A stretch of DNA of 11,588 nucleotides from an uncultured Clostridia bacterium. GTDB lineage: Bacteria > Bacillota > Clostridia > TANB77 > CAG-508. The notes below the pieces were generated by a model, which made no database searches, was not told the DNA's origin, and saw only the letters and a list, made by a program, of their open reading frames with translations. The DNA lies in NCBI GenBank assembly GCA_944393305.1, contig CALXZS010000023.1:1-11588 (forward strand), in the 5' to 3' direction. Below are positions 1-6,527 of this stretch, one piece after another; position 1 is the stretch's first letter, and each line of letters begins with the position of its first letter. Position numbers and translations under genes: made by a program.

Positions 1-2
1 TC

Positions 3-110
3 GGAAAAAGAACAGTATTAGATTATGAATTATGTGCTTTTGCAAAAGTTTTAAACACTTCTGCTGATGAACTTTTAGAAGATTTCAAAGCCTCTTTGGA
101 TAAGGTTTAA
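3..110 (+). CDS. XRE-type helix-turn-helix regulator, C-terminal fragment
   Basis: Only the last 35 codons are in the window, read in frame 3 and ending at TAA 108-110; the start lies before the left edge. The visible peptide begins GKRTVLDYELCAFAKVLNTS and continues with ADELLED. This matches the end of the HTH_3 (Cro/CI, XRE) domain, where a Gly-Lys-Arg turn is followed by a helix of the type 'LxxxAKxLNxSxDEL'. I infer a DNA-binding transcriptional regulator, with the HTH close to its C-terminus. It is the only recognised-family gene on the plus strand, is convergent with adhE, and is followed by a hairpin terminator at 162-190. Its target cannot be told from this fragment. The family call rests on a short motif, so it is moderately sure. 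Confidence 0.65.
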   Translation, partial: GKRTVLDYELCAFAKVLNTSADELLEDFKASLDKV

Positions 111-161
111 AATTAACAGTTTTTTCCATTTATTATTTTATCTATATATGTACCTTTGATT

Positions 162-190
162 AACGATATTTCATCGTTTTTATTTTTTTC
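162..190 (+). terminator. Rho-independent terminator after the XRE fragment
   Basis: A perfect 6-bp stem (AACGAT 162-167, ATCGTT 173-178) with a 5-nt loop is followed at once by a T-rich tract interrupted once by A (179-189). It lies 51 nt past the regulator's stop codon and points in the plus direction. The stem is short and AU-containing, but the U tract is long. Confidence 0.6.
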
Positions 191-254
191 TTTAGCTTAC
201 CAATATTTTACAACATTATATTATATATATTTATTTATGTCAATTGTTTTTTAC

Positions 255-291
255 AAAGCTGTTTTTGGGGACACCTCCCAAAAACAGCTTT
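255..291. repeat. Palindromic repeat, copy 1 (3' side of adhE)
   Basis: A 37-bp palindrome with perfect 15-bp arms (AAAGCTGTTTTTGGG and its complement) around a 7-nt loop GACACCT. It begins 11 nt beyond the adhE stop codon. Copy 2 at 2991-3025 is the same element in reverse-complement orientation, including the asymmetric loop (AGGTGTC). In the adhE sense direction the stem is followed by TTTGTAAAAAAC, which is not a good U tract, so this copy looks more like an mRNA 3'-end stem than a classical terminator. The identical loop in both copies points to copying of a mobile palindrome (REP or MITE-like) rather than independent evolution; that is inference. Confidence 0.85.
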
Positions 292-302
292 AAACTATTT
301 TT

Positions 303-2900
303 TCAATTACCATAATAGCTATCTATCAACATTTGTTTTATTTCAGTTACAAGAGGAACTCTAGGATTTGCAGATGTACATTGGTCTTCAAAAGCTCTAT
401 CTGCAAGAATATCTACTTTTGCCATAAATTCTTTTTCATCTATTCCCGCTTCTTTGAAAGATTTTGGTATTCCTACATCTTCTCTTAATTTATTTACTTC
501 TTTTATTAATGATTCTAGCCCTTCATCATCAGTATATGCTGGGAAATTCATTCTTCTAGAAATTTCAGCATATTTATGTTTTGCAATATAGTATTCATAT
601 TTTGGGAATGAAACAAATTTAGTTGGTACACTTACTCCATTATATCTTATTACATATGGAAGAAGTATTGCATTAATTCTTCCATGTGGTAAATGGAATT
701 CTGCTCCTATCTTATGTGCCATTGAATGACATATACCCAAAAATGCATTTGTAAATGCCATACCAGCAATTGTACTTGCATTATGCATTTTTTCTCTTGC
801 ATATTTATTTGTACCATCATTATATGCATCTCTCAAATTCTTAAATACTAATTCTGCTGATTTTTCTGAAAGTCCATCTGTATAATCTGACGCCATATTA
901 GACACATATGCTTCTAATGCATGTGTTAAAACATCCATACCTGTATCTGCTGTAACACTTTTTGGTAGACTCATAACTAAATCCGTATCTACTATTGCAA
1001 CATCTGGTGTTAGTTCATAATCTGCAAGTGGATATTTTTTATTTTTCTCTTTATCTGTTATTACAGCAAATGATGTTACTTCTGAACCTGTTCCTGAAGT
1101 TGTTGGTATTGCAACCATTTGTGCTTTTATACCAAGTTTAGGGAATTTATATGTTCTTTTTCTAATGTCCATAAATTTTAGTTTCATTCCTTCTATATCT
1201 GCTTCTGGATGCTCATAAAATAGCCACATTCCTTTTGCTGCATCTATTGGACTTCCTCCACCTATTGCTATTATTACGTCTGGCTGAAAATTATTCATCA
1301 TTTCCACACCTTTTTTTATTGTATCAAAAGATGGATCTGATTCAACATCTGAAAATATTTGTGAATGAACATATTTTTCTCTTTTTCTTAGATAATATAA
1401 TACTTTATCTACATAGCCCAAATTTACCATACCCTTATCTGTTACAATAAAAGCTTTTGAAATATCTGGCATTTTCTCTAAATATTGAAGTGAACCGGCT
1501 TCAAAATATATTTTATTTGGAACTTTAAACCATTGCATATTAACTCTCCTTTTCGCTACTCTTTTTATATTAATTAAATTTACACTTGATACATTTGATG
1601 TTGTAGAATTTCCACCAAAAGTTCCACAACCAAGTGTAAGAGATGGCATATTTGTGTTATATATATCTCCTATTGCTCCATGTGTAGATGGAGAATTTAC
1701 AATGATTCTTCCTACTTTTACCTTTTCAGCAAATTCTTGAATAATTTTAGGATTTTCTGAATGTATTACTGCTGAATGTCCCATTCCTCCAAACTCTATA
1801 AGTTTTTCTGCTAAATCTATACCTTCTTTTGAATCTTTTACGATGTAGTATGCTAAAACTGGACTTAATTTTTCTTTTGAAAATGGGTATTCTATTCCAA
1901 CTCCATTTTCTTTTAGTACCAAAACTTTTGTATCTTCCGGTACTTCTATATCTGCCATTTTTGCAATACTATATGGTGATTTTCCTACTACAAAACTATT
2001 TAGTTTATCTTCATCAAACATTTTATTTCTCAAATTTTTAGTTTCTTCTTCATTTAAGAAATAACAACCTGCTTTTTTCATTAACTCTTCAAATTCCAAA
2101 TGGATTTTTTCATCTACAATTACTGATTGTTCTGACGCACATATCATGCCATTATCAAATGATTTCGACATTACTAAATCATTTACAGATGTTTTTAATT
2201 TTGCAGTTTTTTCTATATAACAAGGTACATTTCCAGGACCTACTCCTAATGCTGGTTTACCACATGAATATGCTGCTTTAACCATGCTTGTTCCACCTGT
2301 TGCCAAAATTAAATCTACATCTGGATGGTTCATAAGCATATTTGTTGCTGTAATTGATGGTTTTTCTATCCATAAAATGCAATCTTTTGGCGCTCCTGCT
2401 TTTATGGCTGCGTCCCTTACAATTTCTGCTGCTTTTGCACTACATTTTTGAGCTCCCGGATGGAAACCAAATATTATTACATTTCTTGTTTTTGCTGAAA
2501 TTAGTGATTTAAACATAACCGTTGAAGTTGGATTTGTAACAGGTGTTACTCCTGCAATTATTCCAACTGGTTCTGCAATTTCTTCATATCCTTCTTCTTC
2601 GTTTTCTGAAATCGTTCCAACTGTTTTGTCATACTTAATACTATGATAAATATACTCTGTTGCAAACATATTCTTTGTTATTTTATCTTCATATATTCCT
2701 CTACCTGTTTCTTCTACTGCTAATTTTGCAAGTTCCATATGGTGTTCTTCCCCTGCCATAGACATTGCTTTTATAATTCTGTCTACATCTTCTTGAGATA
2801 ATTTCATGTATTCCTTAGACGCTTTTTTAGCTCTTTTTACTAAATCATCTATCATTTCTTTTATCTCTTGTTTTTCTTTTTCGGTAATTTCCTTTCCCAT
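303..2900 (-). CDS. adhE: Bifunctional acetaldehyde-CoA/alcohol dehydrogenase AdhE
   Basis: Reduces acetyl-CoA to acetaldehyde and then to ethanol, re-oxidising two NADH in the cytoplasm during fermentation. The 865-residue protein has the usual AdhE length and both halves. The N-terminal aldehyde dehydrogenase domain (about 1-440) carries the nucleophile in 'MICASEQS' at Cys254. The iron-dependent alcohol dehydrogenase domain (about 460-865) has the NAD-binding 'GGGSPIDAAKG' near 547 and the expected metal ligands Asp656, His660, His725 and His739, in the same spacing as E. coli AdhE. An upstream in-frame ATG at 2945 would add 15 residues. I chose the ATG at 2900 because it has a perfect AAGGAGG (2907-2913), and because 2945 lies at or before the predicted transcription start. 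The gene is monocistronic, with its own promoter at 2948-2976. No Rex-like operator is obvious; a 7-bp inverted repeat sits at the likely +1. Confidence 0.97.
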   Translation of the reverse strand: MGKEITEKEKQEIKEMIDDLVKRAKKASKEYMKLSQEDVDRIIKAMSMAGEEHHMELAKLAVEETGRGIYEDKITKNMFATEYIYHSIKYDKTVGTISENEEEGYEEIAEPVGIIAGVTPVTNPTSTVMFKSLISAKTRNVIIFGFHPGAQKCSAKAAEIVRDAAIKAGAPKDCILWIEKPSITATNMLMNHPDVDLILATGGTSMVKAAYSCGKPALGVGPGNVPCYIEKTAKLKTSVNDLVMSKSFDNGMICASEQSVIVDEKIHLEFEELMKKAGCYFLNEEETKNLRNKMFDEDKLNSFVVGKSPYSIAKMADIEVPEDTKVLVLKENGVGIEYPFSKEKLSPVLAYYIVKDSKEGIDLAEKLIEFGGMGHSAVIHSENPKIIQEFAEKVKVGRIIVNSPSTHGAIGDIYNTNMPSLTLGCGTFGGNSTTSNVSSVNLINIKRVAKRRVNMQWFKVPNKIYFEAGSLQYLEKMPDISKAFIVTDKGMVNLGYVDKVLYYLRKREKYVHSQIFSDVESDPSFDTIKKGVEMMNNFQPDVIIAIGGGSPIDAAKGMWLFYEHPEADIEGMKLKFMDIRKRTYKFPKLGIKAQMVAIPTTSGTGSEVTSFAVITDKEKNKKYPLADYELTPDVAIVDTDLVMSLPKSVTADTGMDVLTHALEAYVSNMASDYTDGLSEKSAELVFKNLRDAYNDGTNKYAREKMHNASTIAGMAFTNAFLGICHSMAHKIGAEFHLPHGRINAILLPYVIRYNGVSVPTKFVSFPKYEYYIAKHKYAEISRRMNFPAYTDDEGLESLIKEVNKLREDVGIPKSFKEAGIDEKEFMAKVDILADRAFEDQCTSANPRVPLVTEIKQMLIDSYYGN

Positions 2901-2918
2901 ACTTTTCCTCCTTGTACT

Positions 2919-2940
2919 TAGAATTACTATTTTAATTCTA
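2919..2940 (-). promoter_or_regulatory. Inverted repeat in the adhE leader (operator or 5' stem)
   Basis: A perfect 7-bp inverted repeat (TAGAATT 2919-2925, AATTCTA 2934-2940) with an 8-nt spacer. Its outer edge falls at the predicted +1 of the adhE promoter and its inner edge is 5 nt from the SD. As DNA it is placed like a repressor operator; as RNA it would be a stem at the very 5' end of the mRNA. It is AT-rich, so chance is possible. Confidence 0.4.
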
Positions 2941-2947
2941 TGCAATT

Positions 2948-2976
2948 ATTATATAGATAATTAATAAAAAAGGCAA
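2948..2976 (-). promoter_or_regulatory. Sigma-A promoter of adhE
   Basis: On the minus strand, TTGCCT (2976-2971; 4/6 of consensus), a 17-nt spacer, and TATAAT (2953-2948; 6/6). The predicted start is near 2941, giving a leader of about 40 nt that contains the inverted repeat 2919-2940 and the SD at 2907-2913. The promoter begins right after the U tract of the upstream terminator, so adhE appears insulated from the aspS unit. Confidence 0.75.
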
Positions 2977-2981
2977 TATAT

Positions 2982-3025
2982 AAAAATAAAAAAGCTGTTT
3001 TTGGGAGGTGTCCCCAAAAACAGCT
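2982..3025 (-). terminator. Terminator of the aspS unit, built from repeat copy 2
   Basis: On the minus strand a 13-bp perfect stem (AGCTGTTTTTGGG-type arms, 3025-3013 with 3005-2993) and a 7-nt loop are followed by CTTTTTTATTTTTA, an excellent U tract. The stem's first arm overlaps the stop codon of the preceding gene (3024-3026). It should end transcripts of the aspS unit just before the adhE promoter. Confidence 0.8.
2991..3025. repeat. Palindromic repeat, copy 2 (5' side of adhE)
   Basis: The first 35 bp of the reverse complement of copy 1 (255-291) are present without mismatch; the match ends where copy 2 runs into the coding sequence (ATC instead of TTT). The loop here is AGGTGTC, complementary to GACACCT of copy 1. 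The two copies therefore form a pair of inverted repeats about 2.7 kb apart bracketing adhE and its promoter. Confidence 0.85.
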
Positions 3026-3410
3026 ATCTATTTTGTTCATCAGTATTTTTATTAGCATTTCTTTCTAATATTTGTTTTCTTGCTTCTTGTGCCCATGTTA
3101 TGTATAAATAAATTTTAGCGTCAAATTTATCTGCTTTTTTATCATTTTCTTTCTTTTCTTCTAATACAGTAATAAGTTTATCTGCATTTTCTACTGTTAC
3201 TAAAGATTTGATTAATATTTCATCTTGGTCATTAAATATTTTTCTATATTTATTCTTTTCTTCTTCTAATCTACGATACATCTCTTCTTCTTCATCAGAA
3301 AATGCTCTATTCCTTACATTTTCATCAATACTATTTAATTTATAATCACAATCGGACATTTGGGCTAAAGCTCTTATTTTTACATTTAAACTTTCTATCC
3401 ATTCATCCAT
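3024..3410 (-). CDS. Small charged protein of unknown function
   Basis: A 128-residue protein that I do not recognise. It is hydrophilic and strongly charged with no signal peptide or membrane segment. Residues about 37-58 (rich in Glu, Arg, Lys, with 'MYRRLEEEKNKYRK') look like a charged helix that could form a coiled coil, and a second helical stretch (about 95-117) contains 'YLYITWAQEARKQILER'. The C-terminus is a polar tail (KNTDEQNR). The start codon is 3 nt after the aspS stop, and its SD (AGAGGGG) lies within the last aspS codons, so it is co-transcribed and probably translationally coupled with aspS. Its stop codon overlaps the stem of a palindromic terminator. The coding call is good; no function can be given. 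Confidence 0.8.
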   Translation of the reverse strand: MDEWIESLNVKIRALAQMSDCDYKLNSIDENVRNRAFSDEEEEMYRRLEEEKNKYRKIFNDQDEILIKSLVTVENADKLITVLEEKKENDKKADKFDAKIYLYITWAQEARKQILERNANKNTDEQNR

Positions 3411-3413
3411 AAG

Positions 3414-5162
3414 CTACCCCTCTTTTTTTATTTCTATATAAACATCATCTAATTGTTCTTTTGTTACTTTACTTGGTGCGTTCATCATTACGTCTCTAGC
3501 TTTTTTATTTTTAGGAAATGCTATAACTTCTCTAATATTAGTTGAGTCAGCAATAAGCATAATCATTCTATCTAGTCCAGGAGCTGCTCCTGCATGAGGA
3601 GGAGTTCCATATTGGAATGCTGTATATAAAGCTCCAAATTTTTGTATAATATCTTTTTCTTCATAGCCTGCTATTTCAAATGCTTTAAGCATTATTTCTG
3701 GGTCATGATTTCTAACTGCTCCAGAAGCCATTTCATATCCATTACATACTAAATCAAATTGATATGCCAATATATCTAATGGTTCTTTTGTATTTAATGC
3801 TTCCATTCCTCCTTGTGGCATTGAGAAAGGATTATGATTAAAGTCAATTTTTCCTTCATCTTCGTTGTATTCATACATTGGAAAATCTACAATAAAGCAG
3901 AATCTATATACATTTTTTTCTATTAAATCTAATCTTTTTCCAAGTTCAATTCTAACTAAGCCAGCTATTTTTTGTGCTTCTTTTAATTCATCAGCAATAA
4001 AGAATATACTATCTCCTGCTTTTGCTCCTAATTCTGTTTTTATTTCATCTGTTATAAACTTAGAAATTCCACCAGTTAGGTTATTTTCTTCATCAACTTT
4101 AACCCAAGCCAATCCTTTTGCTCCGACCTCGTTTACTGCAAATTCAGTCATACTATCAAAGAATTTTCTTCCTTGTTCTCCACCTTTTGGAACTATAATT
4201 ACTTTTATAGTTTTATTTTTAAACGCATTGAATTCAGTATTTTTAAATAGATTTGTTGCGTCTTGAATAATTAATGGATTTCTTAAATCTGGTTTATCTA
4301 TTCCATATTTTTCCATAGATTCTTTATATGGAATTCTTACAAATGAACCTTCATCAACTTCCCAATCTGTATGTTCTTTAAATACTGCTGGAACTACTGT
4401 TTCTATTACTTTGAAAACATCTTCTTGTGTTGCAAAAGACATTTCAAAATCTAGTTGATAGAATTCTCCTGGCGCTCTATCTGCTCTTGGGTCTTCATCT
4501 CTAAAGCATGGAGCTATTTGATAATATTTATCAAATCCTGATACCATTAAAAGTTGTTTGAATTGCTGTGGTGCTTGTGGAAGTGCATAAAATTCACCTT
4601 TATGCAATCTACTTGGCACTAAATAATCTCTTGCACCTTCTGGTGATGAATTAGCTAAAATTGGAGTTTGCACTTCTGTAAAACCTAATTCATCCATTTT
4701 TGTTCTAATAGATTTCATTACTTTTGAACGAAGTAATATATTATTATGTAATTTTTCGTTTCTTAAATCTAAATATCTATATTGCAATCTTAAATCTTCT
4801 CTTACATTATCTATATCTATTTTTTCAGAGTTTATTTCAAAAGGCAATGTACTTTTACATTTACCTAAAACTTCTATACTTTTTGCTTCTATTTCTATTT
4901 CACCTGTTGGCATTTTAGGATTTTTATTAGAACGTTCAACAACTATTCCAGTTACACTTATAACTGATTCTGGATTAATATTTTCCATTTGTTTTTTTAG
5001 TTCTTCAGTTGAAATTACTATTTGTGTTATTCCTTTTTCATCTCTCAAATCCACAAATTGCATAGAACCCAAATTTCTAATTCTTTGTACCCATCCTGCT
5101 AACATTACTTTTTCATTTACATTTTTTATGTTTAATTCTCCACAATTATGATTTCTATACAT
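3414..5162 (-). CDS. aspS: Aspartyl-tRNA synthetase
   Basis: Charges tRNA-Asp with aspartate in the cytoplasm. The 582 residues match bacterial-type AspRS: an N-terminal OB-fold anticodon-binding domain (1 to about 105, 'AGWVQRIRNLG' at 22-32), class II motif 1 (about 160-170, 'FTEVQTPILA'), motif 2 beginning 'FRDEDPRADR' at 220-229, an inserted GAD domain (about 295-400), 'FNHNPFSMP' at 441-449, and motif 3 'GAAPGLDRMIML' at 525-536 with the ATP-binding Arg532. After motif 2 it reads 'PGEFYQLDFEMSF', where many AspRS have 'FTQID'. Leu31 is the residue associated with the discriminating (tRNA-Asp only) type in the Pseudomonas comparison (His there marks the non-discriminating type); this is weak evidence alone. 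The start has an SD-like GAGGGAG and a consensus promoter upstream. The small unknown gene follows 3 nt downstream. Confidence 0.97.
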   Translation of the reverse strand: MYRNHNCGELNIKNVNEKVMLAGWVQRIRNLGSMQFVDLRDEKGITQIVISTEELKKQMENINPESVISVTGIVVERSNKNPKMPTGEIEIEAKSIEVLGKCKSTLPFEINSEKIDIDNVREDLRLQYRYLDLRNEKLHNNILLRSKVMKSIRTKMDELGFTEVQTPILANSSPEGARDYLVPSRLHKGEFYALPQAPQQFKQLLMVSGFDKYYQIAPCFRDEDPRADRAPGEFYQLDFEMSFATQEDVFKVIETVVPAVFKEHTDWEVDEGSFVRIPYKESMEKYGIDKPDLRNPLIIQDATNLFKNTEFNAFKNKTIKVIIVPKGGEQGRKFFDSMTEFAVNEVGAKGLAWVKVDEENNLTGGISKFITDEIKTELGAKAGDSIFFIADELKEAQKIAGLVRIELGKRLDLIEKNVYRFCFIVDFPMYEYNEDEGKIDFNHNPFSMPQGGMEALNTKEPLDILAYQFDLVCNGYEMASGAVRNHDPEIMLKAFEIAGYEEKDIIQKFGALYTAFQYGTPPHAGAAPGLDRMIMLIADSTNIREVIAFPKNKKARDVMMNAPSKVTKEQLDDVYIEIKKEG

Positions 5163-5194
5163 GCTTTTCTCCCTCTTTATGTTTTACTTTTACT

Positions 5195-5223
5195 ATTATA
5201 CTTATTTTTTGCTTATTTTTCAA
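5195..5223 (-). promoter_or_regulatory. Sigma-A promoter of aspS
   Basis: On the minus strand, TTGAAA (5223-5218; 5/6), a 17-nt spacer, and TATAAT (5200-5195; 6/6). It lies wholly in the 87-nt gap between the HEPN gene and aspS. No terminator is visible after the HEPN gene, so aspS may also receive read-through from the toxin-antitoxin promoter. Confidence 0.75.
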
Positions 5224-5249
5224 TACTTTGGAGGAAATTCAATAATTAA

Positions 5250-5648
5250 TTAATTTTTACTTTTAATGTACTCCTCAACTAAATTTATTAACTCTTTCGC
5301 AGTATCTAGCTGTTCTTTAGTTTTTTTGGCATCAACAACAAACTCATCATCATAGTCACTATCTTCTCTAATAGTACTTGCATTTTGTATCCTTCTTCCC
5401 ATAGGTTTTGGAAATATTGTTGTATTAATATAGTTTTTATTAAAATAAGCTAAAACATCCTTATGTCTTTTAAAATCAATTGGCTCTAGTGCCAACACTG
5501 CTCTGATACTATGAAATATAGAATAGTATGCTCTATTATTAGCCGATTTATAAAAATTTTTTTCGTATAGTAAGTTTCCCGCCTCAAGATCTTCTTTTGC
5601 TTGTGCAATTCTATGATTTGCCAATTCTTTAGATACTTTATTGTTCAT
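5250..5648 (-). CDS. HEPN-domain protein, putative toxin of an MNT/HEPN pair
   Basis: A 132-residue all-helical HEPN-domain protein. HEPN proteins paired with minimal nucleotidyltransferases act as RNases or growth-inhibiting toxins in the characterised cases. The second helix holds 'NRAYYSIFH', giving the HEPN signature R-x6-H (Arg39, His46), with 'IREDSDYDDEF' at 93-103 as in the PF05168-like HEPN group. The tyrosines at 41 and 42 lie inside the motif. Its ATG overlaps the end of the nucleotidyltransferase gene by 11 nt, and its SD-like GGAGGGAG lies inside that gene, so the two are translationally coupled. The order is antitoxin first, toxin second. RNA target and whether it is active cannot be read from the sequence. 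It is not the DUF86 (R-x4-H-x-Y) type of Shewanella HepT, so that mechanism should not be assumed. Confidence 0.85.
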   Translation of the reverse strand: MNNKVSKELANHRIAQAKEDLEAGNLLYEKNFYKSANNRAYYSIFHSIRAVLALEPIDFKRHKDVLAYFNKNYINTTIFPKPMGRRIQNASTIREDSDYDDEFVVDAKKTKEQLDTAKELINLVEEYIKSKN

Positions 5649-5991
5649 TTAATATTACTCCCTCCTTTTTTACATTCATATAAAAAGGTAATGCTTCTAG
5701 CCAGTAATTAAATTTATCTATATTTTTTACCAGTGGAGATAACATTACATCAAAATCATTATCAAATTCTATATCAAATGCTATGTCTGATACTTTACTT
5801 CTATATTCAATTATCTCTTTATCTGATAAATCAGTAAGTATCATTATATCAATATCAGAATTATCGTTATAGTCTCCTCTTGCATAAGAACCATATAATA
5901 TTATTTTTTTCACTCTTTTTCCCATTACTTTTTTTACTTCTTCAACAAATTCTTGTATTATATTATCTATTGTTTTTGGTAAATTAGGCAT
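5638..5991 (-). CDS. Minimal nucleotidyltransferase (MNT), putative antitoxin
   Basis: A 117-residue DNA polymerase beta-type nucleotidyltransferase. The signature 'GSYARGDYNDNSDID' fits G-S-x10-D-x-D exactly (Gly34, Ser35, Asp46, Asp48), and Asp81 in 'DFDVMLS' is a fair candidate for the third catalytic carboxylate, so the active site looks intact. In characterised MNT/HEPN pairs the enzyme neutralises the HEPN toxin by transferring AMP to it; the same role here is inference from family and gene order. The ATG at 5991 has AGGAGG 9 nt upstream. A consensus promoter (6025-6053) starts within the last codons of dtd, so the pair can be transcribed on its own. The stop overlaps the HEPN start by 11 nt. 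Confidence 0.9.
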   Translation of the reverse strand: MPNLPKTIDNIIQEFVEEVKKVMGKRVKKIILYGSYARGDYNDNSDIDIMILTDLSDKEIIEYRSKVSDIAFDIEFDNDFDVMLSPLVKNIDKFNYWLEALPFYMNVKKEGVILNEQ

Positions 5992-6024
5992 TCCAATATT
6001 CCTCCTCTCTTTTTAACTATTTAT

Positions 6025-6053
6025 ATTATAACATATTACCTTTATTTTTCCAA
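6025..6053 (-). promoter_or_regulatory. Sigma-A promoter of the MNT/HEPN pair
   Basis: On the minus strand, TTGGAA (6053-6048; 4/6), a 17-nt spacer, and TATAAT (6030-6025; 6/6). The -35 lies inside the last sense codons of dtd and the spacer covers its stop. Transcription would begin near 6018, about 27 nt before the antitoxin ATG. Confidence 0.65.
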
Positions 6054-6476
6054 TAATATTGTTACAGGTCCATCATTTTGCAATGTAACTTGCATATTGG
6101 CTCCAAAAATTCCTTTTTCAACATGCACTTCTTCATTACACTTCATGCAAAAATATTCATACAATTTATTAGCTAAATCTGGTTTTGCTGAGTTTATAAA
6201 AGATGGTCTGTTTCCTGAATTGCAATCAGCATACAAAGTAAATTGCGATACTAAAAGTAATTTTCCTTGTACATCTTTTATACTTAAATTCATTTTTCCA
6301 TTTTCATCTTCAAATACTCTTAAATTTATTAATTTCTTAACTAGATAATCTGCTTCTTTTTCTGTATCATCTTGTCCTACTCCAACTAAAACCATAAATC
6401 CTTTTTCAATTTTACCTACTACTTTATTGTCCACTTCTACTTTCGCATTTTTAACTCTTTGAACTACTAATTTCAT
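6042..6476 (-). CDS. dtd: D-aminoacyl-tRNA deacylase
   Basis: Hydrolyses D-amino acids (and mischarged glycine) from tRNA, a proofreading step that keeps them out of protein. The 144-residue length is typical for bacterial DTD. Both active-site motifs are present: 'SQFTLYAD' at 77-84 and 'NDGPVT' at 134-139, the latter carrying the cross-subunit Gly-cisPro pair (Gly136, Pro137). The conserved 'GIFGANM' lies at 122-128. The start ATG has AGGAAAG about a dozen bases upstream. It follows the RNA methyltransferase gene by 51 nt with no terminator between, so the two are probably co-transcribed. Its end overlaps the promoter of the toxin-antitoxin pair. In B. subtilis and many Clostridia dtd lies near relA and hisS-aspS; here aspS is two genes downstream. 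Confidence 0.96.
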   Translation of the reverse strand: MKLVVQRVKNAKVEVDNKVVGKIEKGFMVLVGVGQDDTEKEADYLVKKLINLRVFEDENGKMNLSIKDVQGKLLLVSQFTLYADCNSGNRPSFINSAKPDLANKLYEYFCMKCNEEVHVEKGIFGANMQVTLQNDGPVTILLEK

Positions 6477-6527
6477 ATTTATTCTCTTTCCTTTCTACAA
6501 ATTTAGTCGGAAATATTCGTAATTTTT

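Noticed and set aside
2901..2945. Longer adhE start at 2945
   Set aside because: It lies at or before the predicted transcription start, has no SD, and the ATG at 2900 has a perfect AAGGAGG.
255..3025. CRISPR array
   Set aside because: Only two copies, inverted relative to each other and 2.7 kb apart around a gene; no regular spacers.
3865..4266. 133-codon plus-strand frame opposite aspS
   Set aside because: Lies wholly within the conserved GAD and catalytic parts of aspS, has no SD or promoter, and its Ser/Phe/Leu/Asn-rich composition is what the complement of Lys/Glu-rich coding gives.
5224..5249. Terminator after the HEPN gene
   Set aside because: No stem of useful length and no U tract after one; read-through into aspS looks possible.
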